From Alphaproteobacteria bacterium (GTDB taxonomy: Bacteria; Pseudomonadota; Alphaproteobacteria; Reyranellales; Reyranellaceae): DNA of 43,551 nucleotides. Below are positions 34,590-43,474 of the stretch, piece after piece. Every line of letters starts with the position of its first letter. Positions within the stretch are counted from its first letter, which is position 1. A model generated the notes under the pieces. That model saw nothing but the letters and a program-made list of their open reading frames with translations, had not been told where the DNA came from and made no database searches. Where the stretch lies: the NCBI GenBank assembly GCA_016869975.1, contig VGCZ01000044.1:1-43551 (forward strand). The letters run 5' to 3'. Made by a program: the position numbers and the translations under genes.

Positions 34590-37550
34590 TCACACCGTCT
34601 TCAGCGTGCCGGTATCCAGCCAATAGCCCTCGGCGTGCGCCAGTGTCTGCAACCGCAGGACCACCGCTGCGCGATCCACCGGCGAGTCGGTCGCGTCGAC
34701 GATGCGCACGATCTCGACGTTCTCGACGTCGACGCCACCCTTCTCGCTGGGACGCGCGCGCCGCAGCCCGATCTGCAGCGGCGTGCGGCGCGACAGCCGA
34801 TCGCCATGCTGCTTGCTGGCGTACTCCAGCGCGTACAGCCGGGTCGTCGGCCACCGCTCGAGATCGACCTGGCGGAAGCCCAGGGTCATCGGCCCGCGGA
34901 ACGGGATGCTCCGGTCCTCGGGCAGGATGTACTCCGGATCGTCGAGATTGACGTCCTGGTAGTAGACATCCTCGCGCAGCAGGCGGCCACCGCCCTCGAT
35001 CTTGCCGATGTAGCGCGCGGTGCTGCGCGCCACCAACTTGTCGCTGCGGAAGGCGAAGCCGGAGAGCTGCGACTGGCCCAGCGCGCAGATCATCGCGCCG
35101 ACCGCGACGGTCGTCTTGGGATCGCCCACGCGCAGGCGCGGATCGCGGAACGGATACCAGGCGCCGGCGCGGTAGTCGTGCATCGTGATGACGCGATCGG
35201 GCGCCAGCGGCAGAAGCTTCAGGATCAGCGTGCGGATCGCCGGCAGGCGCGAGGGCCGTCCGGTCAGCAGCAGCGCGTCGCAGGCGTGGACGTGGATCAG
35301 CTCGCAGAGCGGCGTCAGCACGTTCTTCAGCTCGGCCTGGATGGTTTCGTCGATGCCCACCATGTCGACCGGGATCGTGATCTGGCGGAGGTTGAAATCG
35401 CGCGCGCCGCGGCGCTTCGCGGCGTCGTTGATGAAGGCGATCACCTCGTTCGAGGGTTGGCTCGCGGCGTCGAAGAACGAGGCGAAGGGCCGCGCCTCCG
35501 ACGAGGCAACGCCGTCGAGCGGCGCGTAGCTCTCCGCCGCCGACAGCATGGCGATGCCGATCGGCATGGCGATCTGCAAGGCGAACTGGCGCCTGAGATT
35601 GCGTTGCTCGACATCCTCGCCGCCGCGGTCGCCGCCGAGCAGCTCGGCCAGCAGGTCGTCGGGATTGGCGACGCCGGCGGCGTTCATGCCGGCCTCGATC
35701 GGCGGCAGCACATGCTGCTGGATCACGCGCAGCAGCAGATCGTCGCCCGCCTTGTTGAAGCCCTCGCGGAAATTCTGCTCGGGATGCAGGGTCACCGAGG
35801 TACCGCGTCCCTCGATCGTGTAGGTGTTGATGATCAGGTCGGTGGTACCGCCGCCGATATCGACGCTGGCCACGCGCAGGCCGAGCTCGTCGCCGCCGCG
35901 GCGGCGCGAGCGCGCCTCGAAGAAAGCGCGCGCGTCGCCGCCCCAGTTCCGCGCCACCTCGGTGTAGAGGTAGACGAGCTGGGTGCAGCTCGCCTCGTCC
36001 CACTCGAGAAAGACCTCGGGCGCCGGCGCCTCGGGATCGTCGCGCTTCCAGCCCAGCACCATCCACACCAGATCGCGCGCGGTCTCGGCGCGACGCTTGA
36101 AGATCTGGCGCTCGGCCAGCGGCATGCCCGGCGGCACCGTCATCACGAGCCGGCGCAGGCGGCGCGGCGCCTCGGCGTGGGCGCGTCGGCCGCGCTGCGC
36201 CGCCGAGTTCATCTGCGCCAGCGCCTGCAGCAGGATCTCGCACAGCGCGAACGTCATCATCGAGGAGCGCGAATAGCGCGGCTCGAAGACCGGCAGATCG
36301 TCCTCGTCGCCCGGCGGCAGGCGATGCAGCGCCTCGCCGCGCGTGTTGACCAGCTGCGCCAGCGGGCCGCTATTGGCCGCCGACGCCGCCGGCTCGCCGG
36401 ACGCGGAGTTGTTGAACAGCCACTCGCGGCGCTGCGGATCGGTGTCCCACAGATAGCGCTTGGGCGAGGACATGCCGGTATTGCCCTCGGTGCCACGCCG
36501 GCGCGAGGCCAGCCGCGTCGCCTCCGGACCGATGCGCGCCAGGGTCGGCCAGATGAAGGCGTCGGTGCGCCCGCCCTGGCGTGACAGGTGGTTCTTGCCG
36601 AACGTCGCCTGGGCGAACTCCATGCGCGATTCGAACGGCTTGGCGTAGACGCGCTCGGGATTCGTCAGGTCGCGCAGCGCCAGCTCGTAGGAATCGTTGA
36701 GGTTGGCCGGCCCGTCGCCGGTCGACTCGATCAGCATGCCGCAGGTGCGTGAATTGCCGACGTCGAGCACGAGGTCGACGTCGATCGCGCCGCGGCCGGG
36801 TCGCTCGGCGTCGCCGACGAGCTTCACCGGCGGCAGGATACCGGACTCGTGCAGCAGACCGACGAAGGCCAGATAGCGCCCCATCGGCTCCTCGGGGGTG
36901 CGCTTGACGTCGGTCTCGATCTGCTCGGCGGTGAGCTTGGGATAGAGCTCGCGGAACAGCTCGTCGACCCACTGGCGCAGCCAGTCCTGGCGCAGGAACC
37001 AGTGATTGTCGGCCTGGCGCGGCGCCAGCATGAAGGTCGCGCCGGCGGCGACGTCCTTGGCCGATGGGGCCAGATAGGCGCGGCCCTCGGTCTCCGGCAG
37101 CAGTCCGGTATCGAAGGCGAGCACGACGCGATAGCGGAAGCCGTGCTCGTCGCGGAATCCCTCGCCATGGCGTAGCTCGAGGTCGACCACGCGCACGCGT
37201 GCCCAGTCCCCGGGGCCGTCCTTGAACATGCGGCCGGGGCGGACCTGGAAGAACGGCACCGGCACCCATTTGTCGATGAAGGGGACCAGCGCGTCCTTGA
37301 TGCCGATATCGAGGTTCGACGGCTTCTCGACGCGGCGGCCATTCTCGACCACCTCGTAGACGCCGCGCGTGGCGTCGTACTCGAATTGCACCAGATCGTC
37401 GGCGCCCTTCTTCTGACCGGCGTCGATGAAGCGCCACTCCTTGACCACCAGCTTCGACGGTTCGAGGCCGAAATCGAGGAACTGCACGCCGCTCTTGGCG
37501 ATCAGCGTGGTCGGCTGGGGGTAGCGGGGCAGTGGTGCGAGATCGCTCAT
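34590..37550 (-). CDS. srfB: SrfB family protein (actin/Hsp70-fold ATPase)
   Basis: A 986-residue SrfB protein. Motifs of the actin/Hsp70 ATPase fold are readable: phosphate-1 loop LVLDVGNSRTCGML (about 260-272), phosphate-2 loop VDIGGGTTDLI (about 563-573) and the adenosine loop LLLTGRPSRLP (about 758-769). An N-terminal 250-residue region precedes the fold and is family specific. It has no membrane segment, so it should work in the cytoplasm, probably with SrfC, whose gene follows after four bases. A 99-base gap separates it from the upstream srfA-like gene and could hold a separate promoter. The nature of the polymer or client, if any, is unknown. Confidence 0.92.
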   Translation of the reverse strand: MSDLAPLPRYPQPTTLIAKSGVQFLDFGLEPSKLVVKEWRFIDAGQKKGADDLVQFEYDATRGVYEVVENGRRVEKPSNLDIGIKDALVPFIDKWVPVPFFQVRPGRMFKDGPGDWARVRVVDLELRHGEGFRDEHGFRYRVVLAFDTGLLPETEGRAYLAPSAKDVAAGATFMLAPRQADNHWFLRQDWLRQWVDELFRELYPKLTAEQIETDVKRTPEEPMGRYLAFVGLLHESGILPPVKLVGDAERPGRGAIDVDLVLDVGNSRTCGMLIESTGDGPANLNDSYELALRDLTNPERVYAKPFESRMEFAQATFGKNHLSRQGGRTDAFIWPTLARIGPEATRLASRRRGTEGNTGMSSPKRYLWDTDPQRREWLFNNSASGEPAASAANSGPLAQLVNTRGEALHRLPPGDEDDLPVFEPRYSRSSMMTFALCEILLQALAQMNSAAQRGRRAHAEAPRRLRRLVMTVPPGMPLAERQIFKRRAETARDLVWMVLGWKRDDPEAPAPEVFLEWDEASCTQLVYLYTEVARNWGGDARAFFEARSRRRGGDELGLRVASVDIGGGTTDLIINTYTIEGRGTSVTLHPEQNFREGFNKAGDDLLLRVIQQHVLPPIEAGMNAAGVANPDDLLAELLGGDRGGEDVEQRNLRRQFALQIAMPIGIAMLSAAESYAPLDGVASSEARPFASFFDAASQPSNEVIAFINDAAKRRGARDFNLRQITIPVDMVGIDETIQAELKNVLTPLCELIHVHACDALLLTGRPSRLPAIRTLILKLLPLAPDRVITMHDYRAGAWYPFRDPRLRVGDPKTTVAVGAMICALGQSQLSGFAFRSDKLVARSTARYIGKIEGGGRLLREDVYYQDVNLDDPEYILPEDRSIPFRGPMTLGFRQVDLERWPTTRLYALEYASKQHGDRLSRRTPLQIGLRRARPSEKGGVDVENVEIVRIVDATDSPVDRAAVVLRLQTLAHAEGYWLDTGTLKTV

Positions 37551-37589
37551 GCAACAGGACGTGTGGGCGCTGTAGAGGAGCGCTTCGCC

Positions 37590-37595
37590 AATATA
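37590..37595 (-). promoter_or_regulatory. Possible -10 box for srfB
   Basis: Read on the minus strand, TATATT lies 40 bases before the srfB ATG in the only sizeable gap (99 bases) within the srf genes. A TTACAC sequence 17 bases upstream is a poor -35 match. The gap also contains GC-rich short inverted repeats. This is a candidate only. Confidence 0.25.
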
Positions 37596-37649
37596 GTCAG
37601 TCTAGAGGCCCGGTGTAACCGGTAGCAACCCCGGGTTGGCGGCCCCCCG

Positions 37650-39332
37650 TTACCGGCCCAGCGTCACCACGTAGCCCGGGCCGCCCTCGCTGCTGCCGCT
37701 GCATGTCGAGCGGCCCGCGGCGTCGGTCTGGCAGGTCACCGTCGAGGGCGCGTAGGACGTGCCGTCGGTGCACTTCAGAGGCTCGCTCTCGCGGATCACC
37801 AGCCGGCCCTGGTCGTCGCGCTGGGCGCTCGCCGGCCCTTCGCAGACCACGCCGTTCTTCTGGATGATCCGGGTCTTGCCCTTGCCATCCTTGTCGAAGG
37901 TGTATTGCGGACGCACGACGTCGTCGCCGCCGGTCGTCAGGTCGGTGCTTGAGCGCCAGGTGCCTTCCATGAAGTCCACGCCCTTGCCTGGCGGCACCTT
38001 GACCGGCTCGATCGGCTTCTCCGTCGCGGCGGAGCCCGGTGGCCGTGCCGGACCGGCCGGCGGCCGCGTCGTGTCGGGCCTCGCCGCATCCGGTCGGGCC
38101 GCGACATCGGGCTTGGCGGCGGGTGGCCTGGTCGTATCGACCTTCGGTGCGTCCGCCCTCGGCGTCGCCGCGGGCGGGCGCGCGTCGGGCTTGGCGGCGT
38201 CGGGCTTGGGCTGGTCTGGCCTCGTCGGCGCGGTGGCCGTGCGCGGCCGGTCGCGATCGACGACGACCGGGCGGCCATCGGGTCCAAGCACCGGCTTGCC
38301 GTCGGCGTCGACGATAACGCCGTCGGGACGCACCCGGCGGCCGTCTGGCAGGACGACGATGTCGCCATCGGCCCGGGTGTCGGGCGGCGGGACGACCGGA
38401 ACCGTGGAGTCGGGCACGACGCGACCCGTGGCGCCCGGCGTGCAGGCCTTGCGCTTGTCGGCGAACTGGTCGCGCAGGCCGGCCAGCGTGGCGGCGAGCT
38501 GCGCCTCGCGGTCCCTGAGCGTGCGCAACGCGGAGTCGTCGACCGCGGTCGTCGTGGTCGGGCCGGGGGCGGGGCGATCGGGCGTCGGCAGGCCCGTGCG
38601 CCCATCCCACGCCCATTGCGGCAGATAGGGGCGCACGAACCAGGCGGCGGCGGCCAGCACGACCAACAGGAACGACGCCACCAGCATCCACTTCCACCAC
38701 GCCGGTCCCGCGACCGGCGCCGTGCTCGCCATCGCCGCTTCGCGCGCCGGCGCCGGGGCCGGCGACGGTGGCGGCGGGGGCTCGACCGTGGCGGCGGCCG
38801 GGGCGCTCGCGATCACGGTTGCGGTCGTGGCGGGGACAACCAGGCTCGACGCGGGCGGCGGCATGCCCATGAAGTGCCGCGCGCTCTCGCCCTCGCCGGT
38901 GAAGCCCCAGAAGGCGAAGACCGGACGGCCGCCGACCGAGTAGAGCGTCTCGCTGCCCGGCGCCACCAGCGCCTCGCGCAGCAGGCGCCCGAAGGCGCGT
39001 TCACCCTCGCCGCGTCCTTCGGAGTCGAGGCGCGCCACGAGGCGCTCGAGTTCGGGTTTCAGCTCGCTGACGCGACCCTCGAGCGAGCGGCGCTCCGCGT
39101 CCGTCAGGTCCTTCCAGCCGCGCGCCACGCCGTCGAACGGCGCGTACCAGTCGATCTTGTTGCCGAGCTCGTCGACCTGCGGGACGGCGAACAGATCGGC
39201 GTGCCGGCCGCCAAGGCGCGCCTCGACGGCGGCGCGCAGCTGCTGGGCGCGCCGCCACACCGGCTCGCCCGCGACGCCGCGCGCGCCGTACCGCGACAGC
39301 TCGGCGCCGATCAGGAAAGGTCCGGATGCCAT
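37650..39332 (-). CDS. srfA: SrfA family membrane protein
   Basis: A 560-residue protein. The N-terminal domain (1-150) carries the SrfA-type pattern: LGGRHADLFAVPQ, GNKIDWYAPFDG, a helical middle and LYSVGGRPVFAFWGF. After a Pro/Ala linker comes one membrane helix (about 212-233), then a short coiled coil, a long Pro/Ala/Asp/Lys-rich low-complexity tether (about 290-455) and a C-terminal beta-rich domain with three or four cysteines (MEGTWRSSTDL to GYVVTLGR) that looks lipocalin-like. Predicted topology is cytoplasmic N-domain with the C-domain in the periplasm, reaching outward on the tether. ATG 39332 follows GGGAGGGATCGAGC; the longer upstream reading is arginine-rich and overlaps the preceding gene. 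Function unknown. Confidence 0.82.
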   Translation of the reverse strand: MASGPFLIGAELSRYGARGVAGEPVWRRAQQLRAAVEARLGGRHADLFAVPQVDELGNKIDWYAPFDGVARGWKDLTDAERRSLEGRVSELKPELERLVARLDSEGRGEGERAFGRLLREALVAPGSETLYSVGGRPVFAFWGFTGEGESARHFMGMPPPASSLVVPATTATVIASAPAAATVEPPPPPSPAPAPAREAAMASTAPVAGPAWWKWMLVASFLLVVLAAAAWFVRPYLPQWAWDGRTGLPTPDRPAPGPTTTTAVDDSALRTLRDREAQLAATLAGLRDQFADKRKACTPGATGRVVPDSTVPVVPPPDTRADGDIVVLPDGRRVRPDGVIVDADGKPVLGPDGRPVVVDRDRPRTATAPTRPDQPKPDAAKPDARPPAATPRADAPKVDTTRPPAAKPDVAARPDAARPDTTRPPAGPARPPGSAATEKPIEPVKVPPGKGVDFMEGTWRSSTDLTTGGDDVVRPQYTFDKDGKGKTRIIQKNGVVCEGPASAQRDDQGRLVIRESEPLKCTDGTSYAPSTVTCQTDAAGRSTCSGSSEGGPGYVVTLGR

Positions 39333-39348
39333 GCTCGATCCCTCCCGC

Positions 39349-41028
39349 TCACTGCGCCGGCGCGCGGCAATGTGCCGGCACCTGCACGCCGGCGGTGGCC
39401 TGCGACAAAGCCGCGGTGACGGCCTGCGCGCTGGTCGCCGGATAGACCCGCCCACCGGTGATGGTGGCGAGGCAAGTCGCCTCGCTGGTGCCACCGGCGA
39501 GATCGATCACGTGGATCTTAACCCTCGGCTTCATCGCGTGCAGCTGTTGCGCCACCGCGCAGACGTTGCCGCCACACGAATCCTTGCCGTCGGAGAAGAC
39601 GATGATCACGCCGTCGTCGGTCCGCATGCGCGCGCCGGCCTGTTGCACCGCGCGCGCCAGCGGCGTGCCGCCGCGTGCGACAGTGCCCTGGATGCGGCCG
39701 ACCAGCTCGCCGCGCTGCGCGGCGCCGAAGAAGCCGTGGTCCTGCACCGAGCGGCACTCTTCGAACACCATGTAGCCGACATCGACATCGCCCGGCAGCC
39801 GGGGGATGATGCGCGCAGCAGCCTGCTTGGCGTCGTCGATGCGCTTCTGCCCCGGTGCGCGCAGCATGGCGCGCAGCTCCATGATGGCGGCGCGGTCGCC
39901 GGCTCGGGCGCGTCGCATGAATTCCTCTTCCTGCGCCGTGGTGAAGCCACTGGGCAGGTTCATGCTGTCGGAGCCGTCGAGCACGACCATCACCTCGGTA
40001 CGCGGCTTGCCGGCGACCGGCGGTGGCGGGCAGTCGGCGGGCCTTTGCACCGGCGGCTTCACGGCGGCAGCTTTCACCGGCGGCGCGGACGCGGCGGGCG
40101 TGGCCGGCGGCGGCACGCTGGCGACGGCGGGTGGTTTCGCTTCGGCCGGCGGCGGTGGCGCCGGTGGCGGACACAGCTCGACAGCGCGGCGCACGCTCTC
40201 GCGCAGCGAGGCGAGCTCGACATCGAGGTTGCGCTCGCGCGCCTGCAACTCGCGCAACTCATCGGTCAAGGTCGCGGCCTGGTCGCGAACGACCGGCACC
40301 ACCGAGCGCGCGAGTCGCTGCTGCTGCGGCGCCTCGCGATAGACGCTGACCGCCGGATCGACCGGCGCGCAGCCGCGCAGCAGGTGGGACGTGATCAGCA
40401 CCAGCAGGATGGTCAGCAAGCCGACGAGCAGCGCACGCGCCCATGGAAAGGCGGCGCTGGCGGGCAGCACGGCGGCGCCCGCCGCCATGCGCGGGGGCAA
40501 GGTCGCCGCCGGCGCCATGGTGGCCATCGGCATCGCTGGTGCGGCGGCCGCCGGCGCGGGCAGCGACGGTGGCGGCAGAACCGCGCCGGCCGCCTCGGGC
40601 TCATAGCCCCAGCACACGATCACCGGCTGATCGCCGACCAGGAAGAGGTAGTCGTTCGACGGGCGCCGCACCGCGAGATGCAGAGCCTTGCCCAGCAGCC
40701 GCGCGTCCTCGGTGTCGCCGGCTTCGAAACGCTGCGCCAATACCTCGATGTCGTTGCGCAGGCGCTCGACCTCGTCGAGCACGCTGTGCTGGCGCTCGAT
40801 CGGCAGGGCGTTGAGCGGCACCGCCTCGCCATCCGCGTCGGCATACCAGTCGATGGCGCGGCCGAGATCGTGTGGCACGGGCTCGGCCAGCAGCGCCGCG
40901 TGACGCGGGCCGAGGCGGCGGCGGATGGCGCCGCGGATCTGTTCCTGCGCGTGGTGCAGCGGCTCGCCACGAACGCCCAACGGTCGCACTCCCGTGAGCG
41001 TCGTCCTGACCAGCGTGCTGTGGTTCAC
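39349..41028 (-). CDS. SrfA-like domain fused to periplasmic vWA domain
   Basis: A 559-residue protein whose N-terminal domain (about 15-145) matches that of the next gene: LGPRHAALLAEPVP, GRAIDWYADADG, and YLFLVGDQPVIVCWGY. A Pro/Ala linker, one membrane helix (about 196-217), a coiled coil (about 235-285) and a low-complexity stretch lead to a C-terminal vWA domain (about 343-540) with MIDAS motif DGSDS at about 350-355, and GGTPLARAV and IIVFSDGKDSC further on. The vWA should face the periplasm. It starts at GTG 41028 with a weak ribosome-binding site and heads the Srf gene series, 16 bases before the second srfA-like gene. The two SrfA-type proteins probably arose by duplication with different C-terminal modules. 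Confidence 0.82.
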   Translation of the reverse strand: MNHSTLVRTTLTGVRPLGVRGEPLHHAQEQIRGAIRRRLGPRHAALLAEPVPHDLGRAIDWYADADGEAVPLNALPIERQHSVLDEVERLRNDIEVLAQRFEAGDTEDARLLGKALHLAVRRPSNDYLFLVGDQPVIVCWGYEPEAAGAVLPPPSLPAPAAAAPAMPMATMAPAATLPPRMAAGAAVLPASAAFPWARALLVGLLTILLVLITSHLLRGCAPVDPAVSVYREAPQQQRLARSVVPVVRDQAATLTDELRELQARERNLDVELASLRESVRRAVELCPPPAPPPPAEAKPPAVASVPPPATPAASAPPVKAAAVKPPVQRPADCPPPPVAGKPRTEVMVVLDGSDSMNLPSGFTTAQEEEFMRRARAGDRAAIMELRAMLRAPGQKRIDDAKQAAARIIPRLPGDVDVGYMVFEECRSVQDHGFFGAAQRGELVGRIQGTVARGGTPLARAVQQAGARMRTDDGVIIVFSDGKDSCGGNVCAVAQQLHAMKPRVKIHVIDLAGGTSEATCLATITGGRVYPATSAQAVTAALSQATAGVQVPAHCRAPAQ

Positions 41029-41168
41029 CGTAAGTGTTCCCGTTCCATAGCCTGGCGCGTGCTTCCTCCGCCACGCACCGGCTTAGAGACCGAAACTGGC
41101 TGGGGAATCGGGCGAAATGGCGGCGTCGGTAGCCCTCCGGTCGACTTCGGCGCGTCCGACATCGGCGG

Positions 41169-41414
41169 TTACACGGTGGGCCAGCGCAGCAGGGCGGCGT
41201 TGACCAGGGCGGGCCGCTCCATGGTCGACAAGTGGCCACAATCCTCGACGATTTCGAGGCGGGCGCCGGGGATCGCCGCGGCGATCTCCCGGGACATGGC
41301 GAGCGGCGTGGCCGCGTCCTCACGACCGCACAGCACCAGCGCCGGGACCTGATCGCGATAAAGGTCCGCATCGCACAACACGCCCGGCACCAGGATCAGT
41401 GGTTCTTTGGCCAC
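41169..41414 (-). pseudogene. Alpha/beta hydrolase remnant with internal in-frame deletion
   Basis: An 81-residue reading frame that joins the start of an alpha/beta hydrolase (KEPLILVPGVLCDADLYRDQ) directly to the end of one (PALVLCGREDAATPLAMSREIA, then a segment ending EDCGHLSTMERPALV). The central part, which should hold the nucleophile elbow G-x-S-x-G and the cap, about 130-150 residues, is missing, while the Asp (GRED) and His (CGH) of the triad remain. GTG 41414 follows GGGAGACGCAG. The frame is intact, so a small protein could still be made, but it cannot be a working hydrolase. Confidence 0.72.
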
Positions 41415-41511
41415 CCCTGCGTCTCCCCCGACATGCCGCGAGCCTATTCGGAGGCGCGGCGCCGGGGAAGCGTCGCTTGCGGGCGGGGAGGTGGTCGGGC
41501 AAGGACGGCGC

Positions 41512-42372
41512 ATGATGGGGATCACGCTCTCGCTGCTCGCCGCGGCGGTCTATGGCGCCGGTGATTTCGTCGGTGGCCTTGCGGCGCGACGCGTGTCCGT
41601 GCTGTTCGTGGTCGGCGTCGGCCAGGTGGTCGGGCTGTTTGGCCTCGCCGCGGTGTCGGCGCTGCTGCCGGCCGAGCAGGTTCGGCCGGCCGATCTGTGG
41701 TGGGGCGCGGTGAGCGGCCTGTCGACCGCCGTCGGCATAACCCTGCTCTATCAGGCGCTGGCGACCGGCCGCATGAGCGTGGTGGCGCCGATCACCGCGC
41801 TCTGCGCCCTGGCGGTGCCGGTGGCCTTTGCCATCGTCGTCGGGCTGACGGTAAGCCTGCTGACGGCGTCGGGCATCGCTGTGGCCGCCCTCGCCGTGGC
41901 GTTGATCAGCCGCGAGCCGGATCGCGCCGACGCCTCGCGGACCGGGGCCCTCGGCGCCGTGACGTTGGCCGTCGCCGCCGGTTTGGGCATCGGCGTTTTC
42001 TACGTCACCATGGGTCGCACCGATCCGGCCTCGGGCCTGTGGCCGCTGGTGGCGGCGCGTGGCGCGTCGACGGCGCTGTTCGCGCTCGCCGCGTTGGCGA
42101 CAGTGGCGCGCTGGCGTCGGGCCAAGGCGCCGGCGGGCGTGCTGTGGCGATGGGCAGCGCTCTCCGGCCTGTTCGAAAGCGCCGCCACCGCGCTCTACCT
42201 GCTGGCCAGCCGCGAGGGCAATCTCGCCGTCGTGGCCACTCTGACGTCGCTCTATCCGGCCAGCACGGTGTTCCTGGCCGCTGTCGCGCTGGGCGAGCGA
42301 CTGCGGCTGGCGCAGGTCGTCGGGCTGGGGCTGGCCACCGTGGCGGTGGTGATGATCGTCATGGGTCGGTAG
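41512..42372 (+). CDS. EamA/DMT-family transporter
   Basis: A 286-residue integral membrane protein with about ten helices in two repeated halves, as in the drug/metabolite transporter superfamily. Typical elements are VYGAGDFVGGLAARR at the first helix, ALATGRMSVVAPITAL in the first half and LASREGNLAVVATLTSLYPASTVFLAAVALGERL in the second, the latter being the usual EamA signature. ATG 41512 follows AAGGA; ATG 41515 is an alternative. The substrate cannot be inferred. Confidence 0.9.
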   Translation: MMGITLSLLAAAVYGAGDFVGGLAARRVSVLFVVGVGQVVGLFGLAAVSALLPAEQVRPADLWWGAVSGLSTAVGITLLYQALATGRMSVVAPITALCALAVPVAFAIVVGLTVSLLTASGIAVAALAVALISREPDRADASRTGALGAVTLAVAAGLGIGVFYVTMGRTDPASGLWPLVAARGASTALFALAALATVARWRRAKAPAGVLWRWAALSGLFESAATALYLLASREGNLAVVATLTSLYPASTVFLAAVALGERLRLAQVVGLGLATVAVVMIVMGR

Positions 42373-42409
42373 AGTCGTTCCTCCGAACCATTCCAGCGCG
42401 GAGCTTGAT

Positions 42410-43456
42410 GTGAGCGGCGCAAGCGGCACGGTGACCAAGGGAAGCGGGCGTGACGTGCGCCTCGACTTCTTCCGGGGCGTGGCGCTGTGGTTCATCTTCG
42501 TCGACCACATCTACGACAACATCGTCAGCTGGTTGACGATGCGCAATTACGGCTTCAGCGACGCCACCGAGGTCTTCGTCTTCATCTCGGGCTACACTGC
42601 CGTCATCGCCTATAGCGGGATCATGGCACGGCGCGGCTGGCTGATGGCCGCAGCCCGCATCGTGCGCCGCGTCTGGCAGCTCTACGTCGCGCATATCGTC
42701 CTGTTGGTCGCCTTCGTCGCCCAGATCGCCTATTTCGCGGTGACCCACGACAAGAAGACGCTGATCGCCGAGATGAACCTGCTGGGCCTCATGGACGAGC
42801 CGTTCCGCAGTTTCGTCGACGCCATGTTGCTGAAGTTCCGGCCGGTCAATCTCGACGTGCTGCCGCTCTACATCGTGCTCCTGGCCAGCTTGCCGCTGGC
42901 CCTGCCGGCATTGCGCCGTTGGCCCTGGGCAGTGTTGGCGGCGTCACTCGCCCTTTACGTCGCCAGCCGCGTCTTCGGCTGGAACCTGCCCGCGAGCCCC
43001 GGCGACAACGTCTGGTTCTTCAATCCTTTCGCCTGGCAACTGGTCTTCTACCTGGGTGCCTCGTTCGCCGCTGCCGGCCGAATGGGCGAGCGTCTGGCGG
43101 CGTTTCGCCGCTGGCTGCTGCCGGTCGCGCTGGTCTATCTCGCGTTCAGCTTCTTCATTGTAATGTCTTGGCAAATCAAGATTTTGTCGGGACTTGTGCC
43201 GGACTGGCTGGGGCGCGTGATCTATCCAATCGACAAGACCAATGTGGACGTACTTCGCGTCGTCCATATTCTTGCCCTGGCTTATGCTGTACAAGTGTTC
43301 ATTCCGATCAGCGCGGGGTGGTTGCGCTGGCGGCTTGCTGAACCCTTGCGGCGATGCGGTGAGCATTCTCTCCAGGTGTTTTGCCTCGGTACTCTTCTGT
43401 CGTTCACCGCGCATTTGGTAACGGAGTACTATGGCTGTACCGGGGCACGGTTATGA
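42410..43456 (+). CDS. OpgC-like membrane acyltransferase, possibly shortened at the C-terminus
   Basis: A 348-residue polytopic protein with the OpgC opening (RDVRLDFFRGVALWFIFVDHI, FSDATEVFVFISGYTAVIAY). OpgC-type enzymes succinylate periplasmic glucans; many OpgC-domain proteins of alphaproteobacteria have other or unknown acceptors. About ten membrane helices are visible. Relatives usually continue with one more helix after the final SFTAHL, but here the frame ends quickly with VTEYYGCTGARL. From about 43150 onward codon use becomes less GC-rich (many A/T third positions), unlike the rest of the window. GTG 42410 follows GGAG at seven bases. Confidence 0.85.
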   Translation: MSGASGTVTKGSGRDVRLDFFRGVALWFIFVDHIYDNIVSWLTMRNYGFSDATEVFVFISGYTAVIAYSGIMARRGWLMAAARIVRRVWQLYVAHIVLLVAFVAQIAYFAVTHDKKTLIAEMNLLGLMDEPFRSFVDAMLLKFRPVNLDVLPLYIVLLASLPLALPALRRWPWAVLAASLALYVASRVFGWNLPASPGDNVWFFNPFAWQLVFYLGASFAAAGRMGERLAAFRRWLLPVALVYLAFSFFIVMSWQIKILSGLVPDWLGRVIYPIDKTNVDVLRVVHILALAYAVQVFIPISAGWLRWRLAEPLRRCGEHSLQVFCLGTLLSFTAHLVTEYYGCTGARL

Positions 43457-43474
43457 GACAGTTCGCTGCGCCGG

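Noticed and set aside
31832..34951. 1039-codon open frame on the plus strand
   Set aside because: It is antisense to srfC and srfB, has Arg/Gly/Leu/His-rich composition without motifs, and such long antisense frames are expected in DNA this rich in GC.
28653..41028. Srf region as a type VI secretion system
   Set aside because: No TssB/C, Hcp, VgrG, ClpV, TssJ-M or baseplate genes are present; only the vWA protein recalls a T6SS regulator.
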